64,000 nt of DNA from Trichomonas vaginalis G3 (Eukaryota; Parabasalia; Trichomonadida; Trichomonadidae): assembly GCF_026262505.1 (NCBI RefSeq), contig NC_067207.1:16894082-16958081 (forward strand), read 5' to 3'. Numbering within the stretch: the first letter of the stretch is position 1; each line of letters starts with the position of its first letter. Of the stretch, positions 47,562 through 61,020 are shown one piece after another. Under the pieces are notes generated by a model that saw nothing but the letters and a program-made list of their open reading frames with translations, was not told the DNA's origin and did no database searches. The position numbers were made by a program, and so were the translations under genes.

Positions 47562-48858
47562 TAGGGTGTCCAAAGGTGTGTTTAGCACAAACCTGAATAC
47601 TGCGAATAGAAATAAACAAGTTACATATATATAAAGTTTATTTAAATATAATCACCATTGGATTCAATCACGCGTTCGCAGCGATCGATCCAGGCTTGAA
47701 AGATACGCTTTAAATCATCATGAGAAAATTGCTCAAATTGCTCTCTTACAAAATTTTCAAGATCATCTGGACTCGCGAATTCGCGTCCTTCAGCTCTCTT
47801 TTTTAGCGTGCCGAATAAATAAAAGTCAGAGGGTGCAATATCAGGTGAATAAATTGGGTTTGGAACAACTTTGACATTGTTTTCCACCAAGTAATTCATT
47901 ACCTTATGACTTTTGTGAACTCTTGAATTATCAAAATGAATTGCAAACTTTTGTTTTTGTTGTTTGGATTTCTCAAACTCATCAGAATTGATAATTTGAG
48001 TAAGAACATTGTCAATTAGATACTGAGCATTCATCGTATTAGGTTTTTGAAGAATATCAATTGCGATGATGCCATTCACGCCCCAAAAACCGACAACATC
48101 ATCATTGGTGTGTCAATTTTTTTCTTCGGGAATGTTTGCGGATTTTCATCCTTCGGGATCCAAATGATTTGGCTTCTGTTGCATATTGAAACCAAGACTC
48201 GTCCCCTGTTACTAAAAGCGAAACTTCTTGGATGATACGCACCCAATATAGAGAGGAGCTCTTTCGAAGATTGGACTCTATTTTTTTTGAACTGAATTAA
48301 GGTTGTGCGGAACCCAACGTGTATACGCTAGTTTGTAGTTCAAATAATTGTGCAGATAATAACTGACTGTTGTACGTGGTATCTTTGTCATCTCCTCTAT
48401 CCTTCTGAGTGATGCTCTTGGGTCTTCATCTAGCGCTTGAAGAATTGCTTTGATTTTTCTTTGATCCGGCGATTTTTTGTCAATTTTTATGATGGGCGCC
48501 TTTTTGTTCATGAAGTGATACATCCTAACATGATACGTTACGGTGGAATAGCTAGGAGAATCCATACCGAAGCATTTTACCAATGTCTCGTAGATTTTTT
48601 TACAGTCTTTGCATTTTTTTGCAAGAGCGAGGATGTTTTCTTTATGATTCATTAAAAAAATGAAAAAAATCCCGCCAAAATTTCCCGCGAAACCGCTCTT
48701 GTCTCAAAATTCATTTTATATCCCGGCATGGCGCCAAAATACAACTTACTCATCATATACATATATTCATATTTTTTATTATATATTTATAATCAGCATA
48801 TATCTCCTTTAATAGTCTCATATAGAGCGCTGTGCTAAACGCACCGTTGGACACCCTA
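47562..48858 (-). mobile_element. Mariner transposon copy 2 (probably Tvmar1), 1297 bp
   Basis: Same ends as copy 1 with TA duplications at 47560-47561 and 48859-48860, and inserted at the same base of the ankyrin unit. The sequence is nearly identical to copy 1, differing by a handful of single-base changes (for example one A fewer in the A run near 48090 and one T fewer near 48168). The flanking repeat units have the same variant order as around copy 1, so both copies probably arose from one insertion that was duplicated with the array. Confidence 0.9.
47642..48652 (-). pseudogene. Mariner transposase, copy 2 (disrupted)
   Basis: The N-terminal 124 residues (48278-48652) and C-terminal 145 residues (47642-48079) are open and contain the helix-turn-helix and the IHFDNSRVH...APSDFYLFG DD34D half. 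Between them (about 48080-48277), where VTGDESW lies, single-base losses relative to copy 1 break the frame. The second half is better preserved here than in copy 1. The pattern of single-base losses in short runs is the same as in the surrounding repeats. Confidence 0.85.
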
Positions 48859-48860
48859 TA

Positions 48861-51800
48861 TTTGCCCCATGTGATAAAAGCAATTCAGCGATCTCCTTTT
48901 TTCCCTTTATTGCTGCAATATGAAGGGGAGTTCTATTTAAAGAATCAAATTGGTTGATATTTGCCCTATGTGATAAAAGCAATTCAACAATCTCTTTTTT
49001 CCCTTTATTGCTGCATATGAAGTGGAGTTCTATTTAAAGAATCAAATTGGTTGATATTTGCCCTATGTGATAAAAGCAATTCAACAATCTCTTTTTTCCC
49101 TTTATTGCTGCAATATGAAGGGAGTTCTATTTAAAGAATCAAATTGGTTGATATTTGCCCATGTGATAAAAGCAATTCGGCAATCTCCTTTTTTCCCTTT
49201 ATTGCTGCATTATGAAGTGGAGTTCTATTTAAAGAATCAAATGCGTTGACATTTGCCCATGTGATAAAAGCAATTCACGATCTCCTTTTTCCCTTTATTG
49301 CTGCATTATGAAGTGGAGTTCTATTTAAAGAATCAAATGCGTTGACATTTGCCCTATGTGATAAAAGCAATTCAGCGATCTCCTTTTTTCCCTTTATTGC
49401 TGCAATATGAAGTGGAGTTCTATTTAAAGAATCAAATTGGTTGATATTTGCCCATGTGATAAAAGCAATTCGGCAATCTCCTTTTTTCCCTTTATTGCTG
49501 CAATATGAAGTGGAGTTCTATTTAAAGAATCAAATTGGTTGATATTTGCCCCATGTGATAAAAGCAATTCAACAATCTCTTTTTTCCCTTTATTGCTGCA
49601 ATATGAAGGGAGTTCTTTTAAAGAATCAAATTGGTTGATATTTGCCCCATGTGATAAAAGCAATTCCGATCTCCTTTTTTCCCTTTATTGCTGCAATATG
49701 AAGTGGAGTTCTATTTAAAGAATCAAATTGGTTGATATTTGCCCATGTGATAAAAGCAATTCAGCGATCTCTTTTTTCCCTTTATTGCTGCAATATGAAG
49801 GGAGTTCTATTTAAAGAATCAAATTGGTTGATATTTGCCCCATGTGATAAAAGCAATTCAGCGATCTCCTTTTTTCCCTTTATTGCTGCATATGAAGTGG
49901 AGTTCTATTTAAAGAATCAAATGCTTGACATTTGCCCCATGTGATAAAAGCAATTCAGCGATCTCCTTTTTTCCCTTTATTGCTGCAATATGAAGGGGAG
50001 TTCTATTTAAAGAATCAAATTGGTTGATATTTGCCCCATGTGATAAAAGCAATTCAGCGATCTCCTTTTTTCCCTTTATTGCTGCAATATGAAGGGAGTT
50101 CTATTTAAAGAATCAAATTGGTTGATATTTGCCCCATGTGATAAAAGCAATTCAGCGATCTCCTTTTTTCCCTTTATTGCTGCAATATGAAGGGAGTTCT
50201 ATTTAAAGAATCAAATGGTTGATATTTGCCCCATGTGATAAAAGCAATTCAGCGATCTCCTTTTTTCCCTTTATTGCTGCAATATGAAGGGAGTTCTATT
50301 TAAAGAATCAAATGGTTGATTTGCCCCATGTGATAAAAGCAATTCAGCGATCTCCTTTTTTCCCTTTATTGCTGCAATATGAAGGGAGTTCTATTTAAAG
50401 AATCAAATTGGTTGATATTTGCCCCATGTGATAAAAGCAATTCAACAATCTCTTTTTTCCCTTTATTGCTGCAATATGAAGGGGAGTTCTATTTAAAGAA
50501 TCAAATTGGTTGATATTTGCCCCATGTGATAAAAGCAATTCAGCGATCTCCTTTTTTCCCTTTATTGCTGCAATATGAAGGGGAGTTCTATTTAAAGAAT
50601 CAAATTGGTTGATATTTGCCCCATGTGATAAAAGCAATTCGGCGATCTCCTTTTTTCCCTTTATTGCTGCATTATGAAGTGGAGTTCTATTTAAAGAATC
50701 AAATGCGTTGACATTTGCCCTATGTGATAAAAGCAATTCAGCGATCTCCTTTTTTCCCTTTATTGCTGCAATATGAAGTGGAGTTCTATTTAAAGAATCA
50801 AATTGGTTGATATTTGCCCCATGTGATAAAAGCAATTCAACAATCTCTTTTTTCCCTTTATTGCTGCAATATGAAGTGGAGTTCTATTTAAAGAATCAAA
50901 TTGGTTGATATTTGCCCCATGTGATAAAAGCAATTCGCGATCTCCTTTTTTCCCTTTATTGCTGCATATGAAGGGAGTTCTATTTAAAGAATCAAATGCT
51001 TGATATTTGCCCATGTGATAAAAGCAATTCAGCGATCTCCTTTTTTCCCTTTATTGCTGCAATATGAAGGGAGTTCTATTTAAAGAATCAAATGTTGACA
51101 TTTGCCCATGTGATAAAAGCAATTCAGCGATCTCCTTTTTTCCCTTTATTGCTGCAATATGAAGGGGAGTACTTTTAAAGAATCAAATTGGTTGATATTT
51201 GCCCCATGTGATAAAAGCAATTCGCGATCTCTTTTTTCCCTTTATTGCTGCAATATGAAGGGGAGTTCTATTTAAAGAATCAAATTGGTTGATATTTGCC
51301 CCATGTGATAAAAGCAATTCAACAATCTCTTTTTTCCCTTTATTGCTGCAATATGAAGGGAGTACTTTTAGAAGAATCAAATTGGTTGATATTTGCCCCA
51401 TGTGATAAAAGCAATTCAACGATCTCTTTTTTCCCTTTATTGCTGCAATATGAAGGGGAGTACTTTTAAAGAATCAAATTGGTTGATATTTGCCCCATGT
51501 GATAAAAGCAATTCAACTCCTTTTTTCCCTTTATTGCTGCAATATGAAGGGGAGTACTTTTAGAAGAATCAAATTGGTTGATATTTGCCCCATGTGATAA
51601 AAGCAATTCAACAATCTCTTTTTTCCCTTTATTGCTGCAATATGAAGGGAGTACTATTTAGAAGAATCAAATTGGTTGATATTTGCCCCATGTGATAAAA
51701 GCAATTCAACAATCTCTTTTTTCCCTTTATTGCTGCAATATGAAGGGGAGTACTTTTAGAAGAATCAAATTGGTTGATATTTGCCCCATGTGATAAAAGC

Positions 51801-54800
51801 AATTCAACAATCTCTTTTTTCCCTTTATTGCTGCAATATGAAGGGAGTTCTATTTAAAGAATCAAATTGGTTGATATTTGCCCCATGTGATAAAAGCAAT
51901 TCACAATCTCTTTTTTCCCTTTATTGCTGCAATATGAAGGGGAGTACTTTTAGAAGAATCAAATTGGTTGATATTTGCCCCATGTGATAAAAGCAATTCG
52001 GCGATCTCCTTTTTTCCCTTTATTGCTGCAATATGAAGGGGAGTTCTATTTAAAGAATCAAATTGGTTGATATTTGCCCCATGTGATAAAAGCAATTCAA
52101 CGATCTCTTTTTTCCCTTTATTGCTGCAATATGAAGGGGAGTTACTTTTAAAGAATCAAATTGGTTGATATTTGCCCCATGTGATAAAAGCAATTCACAA
52201 TCTCTTTTTTCCCTTTATTGCTGCAATATGAAGGGGAGTCTTTTAAAGAATCAAATTGGTTGATATTTGCCCCATGTGATAAAAGCAATTCAACGATCTC
52301 TTTTTTCCCTTTATTGCTGCAATATGAAGGGGAGTACTTTTAAAGAATCAAATTGGTTGATATTTGCCCCATGTGATAAAAGCAATTCGGCGATCTCCTT
52401 TTTTCCCTTTATTGCTGCATATGAAGGGGAGTTCTATTTAAAGAATCAAATGGTTGATATTTGCCCCATGTGATAAAAGCAATTCAACAATCTCTTTTTT
52501 CCCTTTATTGCTGCAATATGAAGGGGAGTTCTATTTAAAGAATCAAATTGGTTGATATTTGCCCCATGTGATAAAAGCAATTCGGCGATCTCCTTTTTTC
52601 CCTTTATTGCTGCAATATGAAGGGGAGTTCTATTTAAAGAATCAAATTGGTTGATATTTGCCCCATGTGATAAAAGCAATTCAGCGATCTCCTTTTTTCC
52701 CTTTATTGCTGCAATATGAAGGGAGTTCTATTTAAAGAATCAAATTGGTTGATATTTGCCCCATGTGATAAAAGCAATTCCGATCTCCTTTTTTCCCTTT
52801 ATTGCTGCAATATGAAGGGAGTTCTATTTAAAGAATCAAATTGGTTGAATTTGCCCCATGTGATAAAAGCAATTCAACAATCTCCTTTTTTCCCTTTATT
52901 GCTGCAATATGAAGTGGAGTTCTATTTAAAGAATCAAATTGGTTGATATTTGCCCCATGTGATAAAAGCAATTCAACAATCTCTTTTTTCCCTTTATTGC
53001 TGCAATATGAAGTGGAGTTCTATTTAAAGAATCAAATTGGTTGATATTTGCCCCATGTGATAAAAGCAATTCAACAATCTCTTTTTTCCCTTTATTGCTG
53101 CAATATGAAGGGGAGTACTTTTAGAAGAATCAAATTGGTTGATATTTGCCCCATGTGATAAAAGCAATTCAGCGATCTCCTTTTTTCCCTTTATTGCTGC
53201 AATATGAAGGGGAGTTCTATTTAAAGAATCAAATTGGTTGATATTTGCCCCATGTGATAAAAGCAATTCGGCGATCTCCTTTTTTCCCTTTATTGCTGCA
53301 TTATGAAGTGGAGTTCTATTTAAAGAATCAAATGCGTTGACATTTGCCCTATGTGATAAAAGCAATTCAGCGATCTCCTTTTTTCCCTTTATTGCTGCAA
53401 TATGAAGGGGAGTTCTATTTAAAGAATCAAATTGGTTGATATTTGCCCCATGTGATAAAAGCAATTCAGCGATCTCCTTTTTTCCCTTTATTGCTGCAAT
53501 ATGAAGGGGAGTTCTATTTAAAGAATCAAATTGGTTGATATTTGCCCCATGTGATAAAAGCAATTCGGCGATCTCCTTTTTTCCCTTTATTGCTGCAATA
53601 TGAAGGGGAGTACTTTAAAGATCAAATTGGTTGATATTTGCCCCATGTGATAAAAGCAATTCACGATCTCCTTTTTCCCTTTATTGCTGCAATATGAAGG
53701 GAGTTCTATTTAAAGAATCAAATTGGTTGACATTTGCCCCATGTGATAAAAGCAATTCAACGATCTCTTTTTTCCCTTTATTGCTGCAATATGAAGGGGA
53801 GTTACTATTTAGAATCAAATTGGTTGATATTTGCCCCATGTGATAAAAGCAATTCACGATCTCCTTTTTTCCCTTTATTGCTGCAATATGAAGTGGAGTT
53901 CTATTTAAAGAATCAAATTGGTTGACATTTGCCCCATGTGATAAAAGCAATTCAGCGATCTCCTTTTTTCCCTTTATTGCTGCAATATGAAGGGGAGTTC
54001 TATTTAAAGAATCAAATTGGTTGATATTTGCCCCATGTGATAAAAGCAATTCAGCGATCTCCTTTTTTCCCTTTATTGCTGCAATATGAAGGGAGTTCTA
54101 TTTAAAGAATCAAATGGTTGACATTTGCCCCATGTGATAAAAGCAATTCAGCGATCTCCTTTTTTCCCTTTATTGCTGCAATATGAAGGGGAGTTCTATT
54201 TAAAGAATCAAATTGGTTGATATTTGCCCATGTGATAAAAGCAATTCGATCTCCTTTTTTCCCTTTATTGCTGCAATATGAAGGGGAGTTCTATTTAAAG
54301 AATCAAATTGTTGACATTTGCCCATGTGATAAAAGCAATTCAGCGATCTCCTTTTTTCCCTTTATTGCTGCAATATGAAGGGGAGTTCTATTTAAAGAAT
54401 CAAATTGGTTGATATTTGCCCCATGTGATAAAAGCAATTCACGATCTCTTTTTTCCCTTTATTGCTGCATATGAAGGGGAGTTCTATTTAAAGAATCAAA
54501 TGGTTGATATTTGCCCATGTGATAAAAGCAATTCAACAATCTCTTTTTTCCCTTTATTGCTGCAATATGAAGGGGAGTTCTATTTAAAGAATCAAATTGG
54601 TTGATATTTGCCCCATGTGATAAAAGCAATTCAACAATCTCTTTTTTCCCTTTATTGCTGCAATATGAAGGGGAGTTCTATTTAAAGAATCAAATTGGTT
54701 GATATTTGCCCCATGTGATAAAAGCAATTCAGCGATCTCCTTTTTTCCCTTTATTGCTGCAATATGAAGGGGAGTTCTATTTAAAGAATCAAATTGGTTG

Positions 54801-57800
54801 ATATTTGCCCCATGTGATAAAAGCAATTCACGATCTCTTTTTTCCCTTTATTGCTGCAATATGAAGGGAGTTCTATTTAAAGAATCAAATTGGTTGATAT
54901 TTGCCCCATGTGATAAAAGCAATTCACAATCTCTTTTTTTCCCTTTATTGCTGCAATATGAAGGGAGTTCTATTTAAAGAATCAAATTGGTTGATATTTG
55001 CCCCATGTGATAAAAGCAATTCAACAATCTCTTTTTTCCCTTTATTGCTGCAATATGAAGGGAGTTCTATTTAAAGAATCAAATTGGTTGATATTTGCCC
55101 CATGTGATAAAAGCAATTCAGCGATCTCTTTTTTCCCTTTATTGCTGCAATATGAAGGGGAGTTCTATTTAAAGAATCAAATTGGTTGATATTTGCCCCA
55201 TGTGATAAAAGCAATTCAGCGATCTCCTTTTTTCCCTTTATTGCTGCAATATGAAGGGGAGTTCTATTTAAAGAATCAAATTGGTTGATATTTGCCCCAT
55301 GTGATAAAAGCAATTCAGCGATCTCTTTTTTCCCTTTATTGCTGCAATATGAAGGGGAGTTCTATTTAAAGAATCAAATTGGTTGATATTTGCCCCATGT
55401 GATAAAAGCAATTCAACAATCTCTTTTTTCCCTTTATTGCTGCAATATGAAGGGGAGTTCTTTTAAAAGAATCAAATTGGTTGATATTTGCCCCATGTGA
55501 TAAAAGCAATTCAACAATCTCTTTTTTCCCTTTATTGCTGCAATATGAAGGGGAGTTCTATTTAAAGAATCAAATTGGTTGATATTTGCCCCATGTGATA
55601 AAAGCAATTCAACAATCTCTTTTTTCCCTTTATTGCTGCAATATGAAGGGGAGTACTTTTAAAGAATCAAATTGGTTGATATTTGCCCCATGTGATAAAA
55701 GCAATTCGGCGATCTCCTTTTTTCCCTTTATTGCTGCATTATGAAGTGGAGTTCTATTTAAAGAATCAAATGCGTTGACATTTGCCCTATGTGATAAAAG
55801 CAATTCAACAATCTCTTTTTTCCCTTTATTGCTGCAATATGAAGGGGAGTACTTTTAGAAGGATCAAATTGGTTGATATTTGCCCCATGTGATAAAAGCA
55901 ATTCGGCGATCTCCTTTTTTCCCTTTATTGCTGCATTATGAAGTGGAGTTCTATTTAAAGAATCAAATGCGTTGACATTTGCCCTATGTGATAAAAGCAA
56001 TTCAACAATCTCTTTTTTCCCTTTATTGCTGCAATATGAAGGGGAGTTCTATTTAAAGAATCAAATTGGTTGATATTTGCCCCATGTGATAAAAGCAATT
56101 CGGCGATCTCCTTTTTTCCCTTTATTGCTGCATTATGAAGTGGAGTTCTATTTAAAGAATCAAATGCGTTGACATTTGCCCCATGTGATAAAAGCAATTC
56201 GGCGATCTCCTTTTTTCCCTTTATTGCTGCAATATGAAGGGGAGTTCTATTTAAAGAATCAAATTGGTTGATATTTGCCCCATGTGATAAAAGCAATTCG
56301 GCGATCTCCTTTTTTCCCTTTATTGCTGCATTATGAAGTGGAGTTCTATTTAAAGAATCAAATTGGTTGATATTTGCCCCATGTGATAAAAGCAATTCAA
56401 CAATCTCTTTTTTCCCTTTATTGCTGCAATATGAAGGGAGTTCTATTTAAAGAATCAAATTGGTTGATATTTGCCCCATGTGATAAAAGCAATTCAACAT
56501 CTCTTTTTTCCCTTTATTGCTGCAATATGAAGGGAGTACTTTTAGAAGAATCAAATTGGTTGATATTTGCCCCATGTGATAAAAGCAATTCGCGATCTCC
56601 TTTTTTCCCTTTATTGCTGCATATGAAGGGAGTTCTATTTAAAGAATCAAATTGGTTGATATTTGCCCCATGTGATAAAAGCAATTCACATCTCCTTTTT
56701 TCCCTTTATTGCTGCAATATGAAGGAGTACTTTTAGAATCAAATTGGTTGATATTTGCCCATGTGATAAAAGCAATTCAGCGATCTCCTTTTTTCCCTTT
56801 ATTGCTGCAATATGAAGTGGAGTTCTATTTAAAGAATCAAATTGGTTGATATTTGCCCCATGTGATAAAAGCAATTCAGCGATCTCCTTTTTTCCCTTTA
56901 TTGCTGCAATATGAAGTGGAGTACTTTTAGAAGAATCAAATTGGTTGATATTTGCCCCATGTGATAAAAGCAATTCAACAATCTCTTTTTTCCCTTTATT
57001 GCTGCAATATGAAGGGGAGTACTTTTAGAAGAATCAAATTGGTTGATATTTGCCCCATGTGATAAAAGCAATTCAACGATCTCTTTTTTCCCTTTATTGC
57101 TGCAATATGAAGGGAGTATTTTAAAGAATCAAATTGGTTGATATTTGCCCCATGTGATAAAAGCAATTCAGCGATCTCCTTTTTTCCCTTTATTGCTGCA
57201 ATATGAAGGGGAGTTCTATTTAAAGAATCAAATTGGTTGATATTTGCCCCATGTGATAAAAGCAATTCGGCGATCTCCTTTTTTCCCTTTATTGCTGCAA
57301 TGAAGGGGAGTTCTATTTAAAGAATCAAATGGTTGATATTTGCCCCATGTGATAAAAGCAATTCGCGATCTCCTTTTTTCCCTTTATTGCTGCAATATGA
57401 AGGGGAGTTCTATTTAAAGAATCAAATTGGTTGATATTTGCCCCATGTGATAAAAGCAATTCAGCATCTCCTTTTTTCCCTTTATTGCTGCATATGAAGG
57501 GAGTTTATTTAAAGAATCAAATTGGTTGATATTTGCCCCATGTGATAAAAGCAATTCAACAATCTCTTTTTTCCCTTTATTGCTGCAATATGAAGGGGAG
57601 TTCTATTTAAAGAATCAAATTGGTTGATATTTGCCCCATGTGATAAAAGCAATTCAGCGATCTCCTTTTTTCCCTTTATTGCTGCAATATGAAGGGGAGT
57701 TCTATTTAAAGAATCAAATTGGTTGATATTTGCCCCATGTGATAAAAGCAATTCAACATCTCTTTTTTCCCTTTATTGCTGCAATATGAAGGGGAGTTCT

Positions 57801-60800
57801 ATTTAAAGAATCAAATTGGTTGATATTTGCCCCATGTGATAAAAGCAATTCAACAATCTCTTTTTTCCCTTTATTGCTGCAATATGAAGGGGAGTACTTT
57901 TAGAAGAATCAAATTGGTTGATATTTGCCCCATGTGATAAAAGCAATTCAACAATCTCTTTTTTCCCTTTATTGCTGCAATATGAAGGGGAGTTCTTTTA
58001 AAGAATCAAATTGGTTGATATTTGCCCATGTGATAAAAGCAATTCAACAATCTCTTTTTTCCCTTTATTGCTGCAATATGAAGGGGAGTTCTATTTAAAG
58101 AATCAAATTGGTTGATATTTGCCCCATGTGATAAAAGCAATTCAACAATCTCCTTTTTTCCCTTTATTGCTGCAATATGAAGGGGAGTTCTATTTAAAGA
58201 ATCAAATTGGTTGATATTTGCCCCATGTGATAAAAGCAATTCAGCGATCTCCTTTTTTCCCTTTATTGCTGCAATATGAAGGGGAGTTCTATTTAAAGAA
58301 TCAAATGCTTGATATTGCCCCATGTGATAAAAGCAATTCACGATCTCTTTTTTCCCTTTATTGCTGCAATATGAAGGGGAGTTCTATTTAAAGAATCAAA
58401 TTGGTTGATATTTGCCCCATGTGATAAAAGCAATTCAGCGATCTCCTTTTTTTCCCTTTATTGCTGCAATATGAAGGGAGTTCTATTTAAAGAATCAAAT
58501 TGGTTGATATTTGCCCCATGTGATAAAAGCAATTCAGCGATCTCCTTTTTTCCCTTTATTGCTGCAATATGAAGGGGAGTTCTATTTAAAGAATCAAATT
58601 GGTTGATATTTGCCCCATGTGATAAAAGCAATTCAGCGATCTCCTTTTTTCCCTTTATTGCTGCAATATGAAGGGGAGTTCTATTTAAAGAATCAAATTG
58701 GTTGATATTTGCCCCATGTGATAAAAGCAATTCAGCGATCTCCTTTTTTCCCTTTATTGCTGCAATATGAAGGGGAGTTCTATTTAAAGAATCAAATTGG
58801 TTGATATTTGCCCCATGTGATAAAAGCAATTCAACAATCTCTTTTTTCCCTTTATTGCTGCAATATGAAGGGGAGTTCTATTTAAAGAATCAAATTGGTT
58901 GATATTTGCCCCATGTGATAAAAGCAATTCAACAATCTCTTTTTTCCCTTTATTGCTGCAATATGAAGGGGAGTTCTATTTAAAGAATCAAATTGGTTGA
59001 TATTTGCCCCATGTGATAAAAGCAATTCAGCGATCTCCTTTTTTCCCTTTATTGCTGCAATATGAAGGGGAGTTCTTTTAGAAGAATCAAATTGGTTGAT
59101 ATTTGCCCCATGTGATAAAAGCAATTCAACATCTCTTTTTTCCCTTTATTGCTGCAATATGAAGGGGAGTTCTATTTAAAGAATCAAATTGGTTGATATT
59201 TGCCCCATGTGATAAAAGCAATTCAACAATCTCTTTTTTCCCTTTATTGCTGCAATATGAAGGGGAGTACTTTAGAAGAATCAAATTGGTTGATATTTGC
59301 CCCATGTGATAAAAGCAATTCAACAATCTCTTTTTTCCCTTTATTGCTGCAATATGAAGGGGAGTACTTTTAGAAGAATCAAATTGGTTGATATTTGCCC
59401 CATGTGATAAAAGCAATTCAACATCTCTTTTTTCCCTTTATTGCTGCATATGAAGGGAGTTCTATTTAAAGAATCAAATTGGTTGATATTTGCCCCATGT
59501 GATAAAAGCAATTCAGCGATCTCTTTTTTTCCCTTTATTGCTGCATATGAAGTGGAGTTCTATTTAAAGAATCAAATGGTTGACATTTGCCCATGTGATA
59601 AAAGCAATTCAACATCTCTTTTTCCCTTTATTGCTGCAATATGAAGGGGAGTACTTTTAGAAGGATCAAATTGGTTGATATTTGCCCCATGTGATAAAAG
59701 CAATTCGGCGATCTCCTTTTTTCCCTTTATTGCTGCATTATGAAGTGGGTTCTATTTAAAGAATCAAATTGTTGATATTTGCCCCATGTGATAAAAGCAA
59801 TTCAGCGATCTCCTTTTTTCCTTTATTGCTGCAATATGAAGGGAGTACTTTTAAAGAATCAAATTGGTTGATATTTGCCCCATGTGATAAAAGCAATTCG
59901 GCGATCTCCTTTTTTCCCTTTATTGCTGCAATTATGAAGGGAGTTCTATTTAAAGAATCAAATGGTTGAATTTGCCCCATGTGATAAAAGCAATTCAGCG
60001 ATCTCCTTTTTCCCTTTATTGCTGCAATATGAAGGGGAGTTCTATTTAAAGAATCAAATTGGTTGATATTTGCCCCATGTGATAAAAGCAATTCGGCGAT
60101 CTCCTTTTTTCCCTTTATTGCTGCAATATGAAGGGAGTTCTATTTAAAGAATCAAATTGGTTGATATTTGCCCCATGTGATAAAAGCAATTCAGCGATCT
60201 CTTTTTTCCCTTTATTGCTGCAATATGAAGGGAGTACTTTTAAAGAATCAAATTGGTTGATATTTGCCCATGTGATAAAAGCATTCAGCGATCTCCTTTT
60301 TTCCCTTTATTGCTGCAATATGAAGGGGAGTTCTATTTAAAGAATCAAATTGGTTGATATTTGCCCATGTGATAAAAGCAATTCGCGATCTCCTTTTTTC
60401 CCTTTATTGCTGCATATGAAGGGAGTTCTATTTAAAGAATCAAATTGGTTGATATTTGCCCTATGTGATAAAAGCAATTCGGCGATCTCCTTTTTTCCCT
60501 TTATTGCTGCAATATGAAGGGGAGTTCTATTTAAAGAATCAAATTGGTTGATATTTGCCCTATGTGATAAAAGCAATTCGCGATCTCTTTTTTCCCTTTA
60601 TTGCTGCAATATGAAGGGGAGTTCTATTTAAAGAATCAAATTGGTTGATATTTGCCCCATGTGATAAAAGCAATTCAGCGATCTCCTTTTTTCCCTTTAT
60701 TGCTGCAATATGAAGGGGAGTTCTATTTAAAGAATCAAATTGGTTGATATTTGCCCCATGTGATAAAAGCAATTCAACAATCTCTTTTTTCCCTTTATTG

Positions 60801-61020
60801 CTGCAATATGAAGGGGAGTTCTATTTAAAGAATCAAATTGGTTGATATTTGCCCCATGTGATAAAAGCAATTCAACAATCTCTTTTTTCCCTTTATTGCT
60901 GCAATATGAAGGGGAGTACTTTTAGAAGAATCAAATTGGTTGATATTTGCCCCATGTGATAAAAGCAATTCCACAATCTCTTTTTTCCCTTTATTGCTGC
61001 AATATGAAGTAGAGTTCTTT
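48861..61020 (-). repeat. Ankyrin repeat array, segment 3
   Basis: About 123 units of 98 or 99 bp, highly uniform. Single-base losses are frequent, concentrated in GGGG, CCCC, AATTGG and GCAATAT. The longest open runs are 53024-53563 (179 residues), 50395-50835 and 55955-56395 (146 residues each). The FDSSKSTPLHIAA variant is more frequent at 51100-52400 and 55600-59700. The array grades into diverged repeats at about 61000, where the N-terminal part of the gene begins. Confidence 0.85.

Noticed and set aside
44155-60340. Plus-strand proteins with CDKSNS and LLLQYEG repeats
   Set aside because: They are the complement of the ankyrin units. The minus strand has ankyrin signatures, so the plus-strand frames are shadows.
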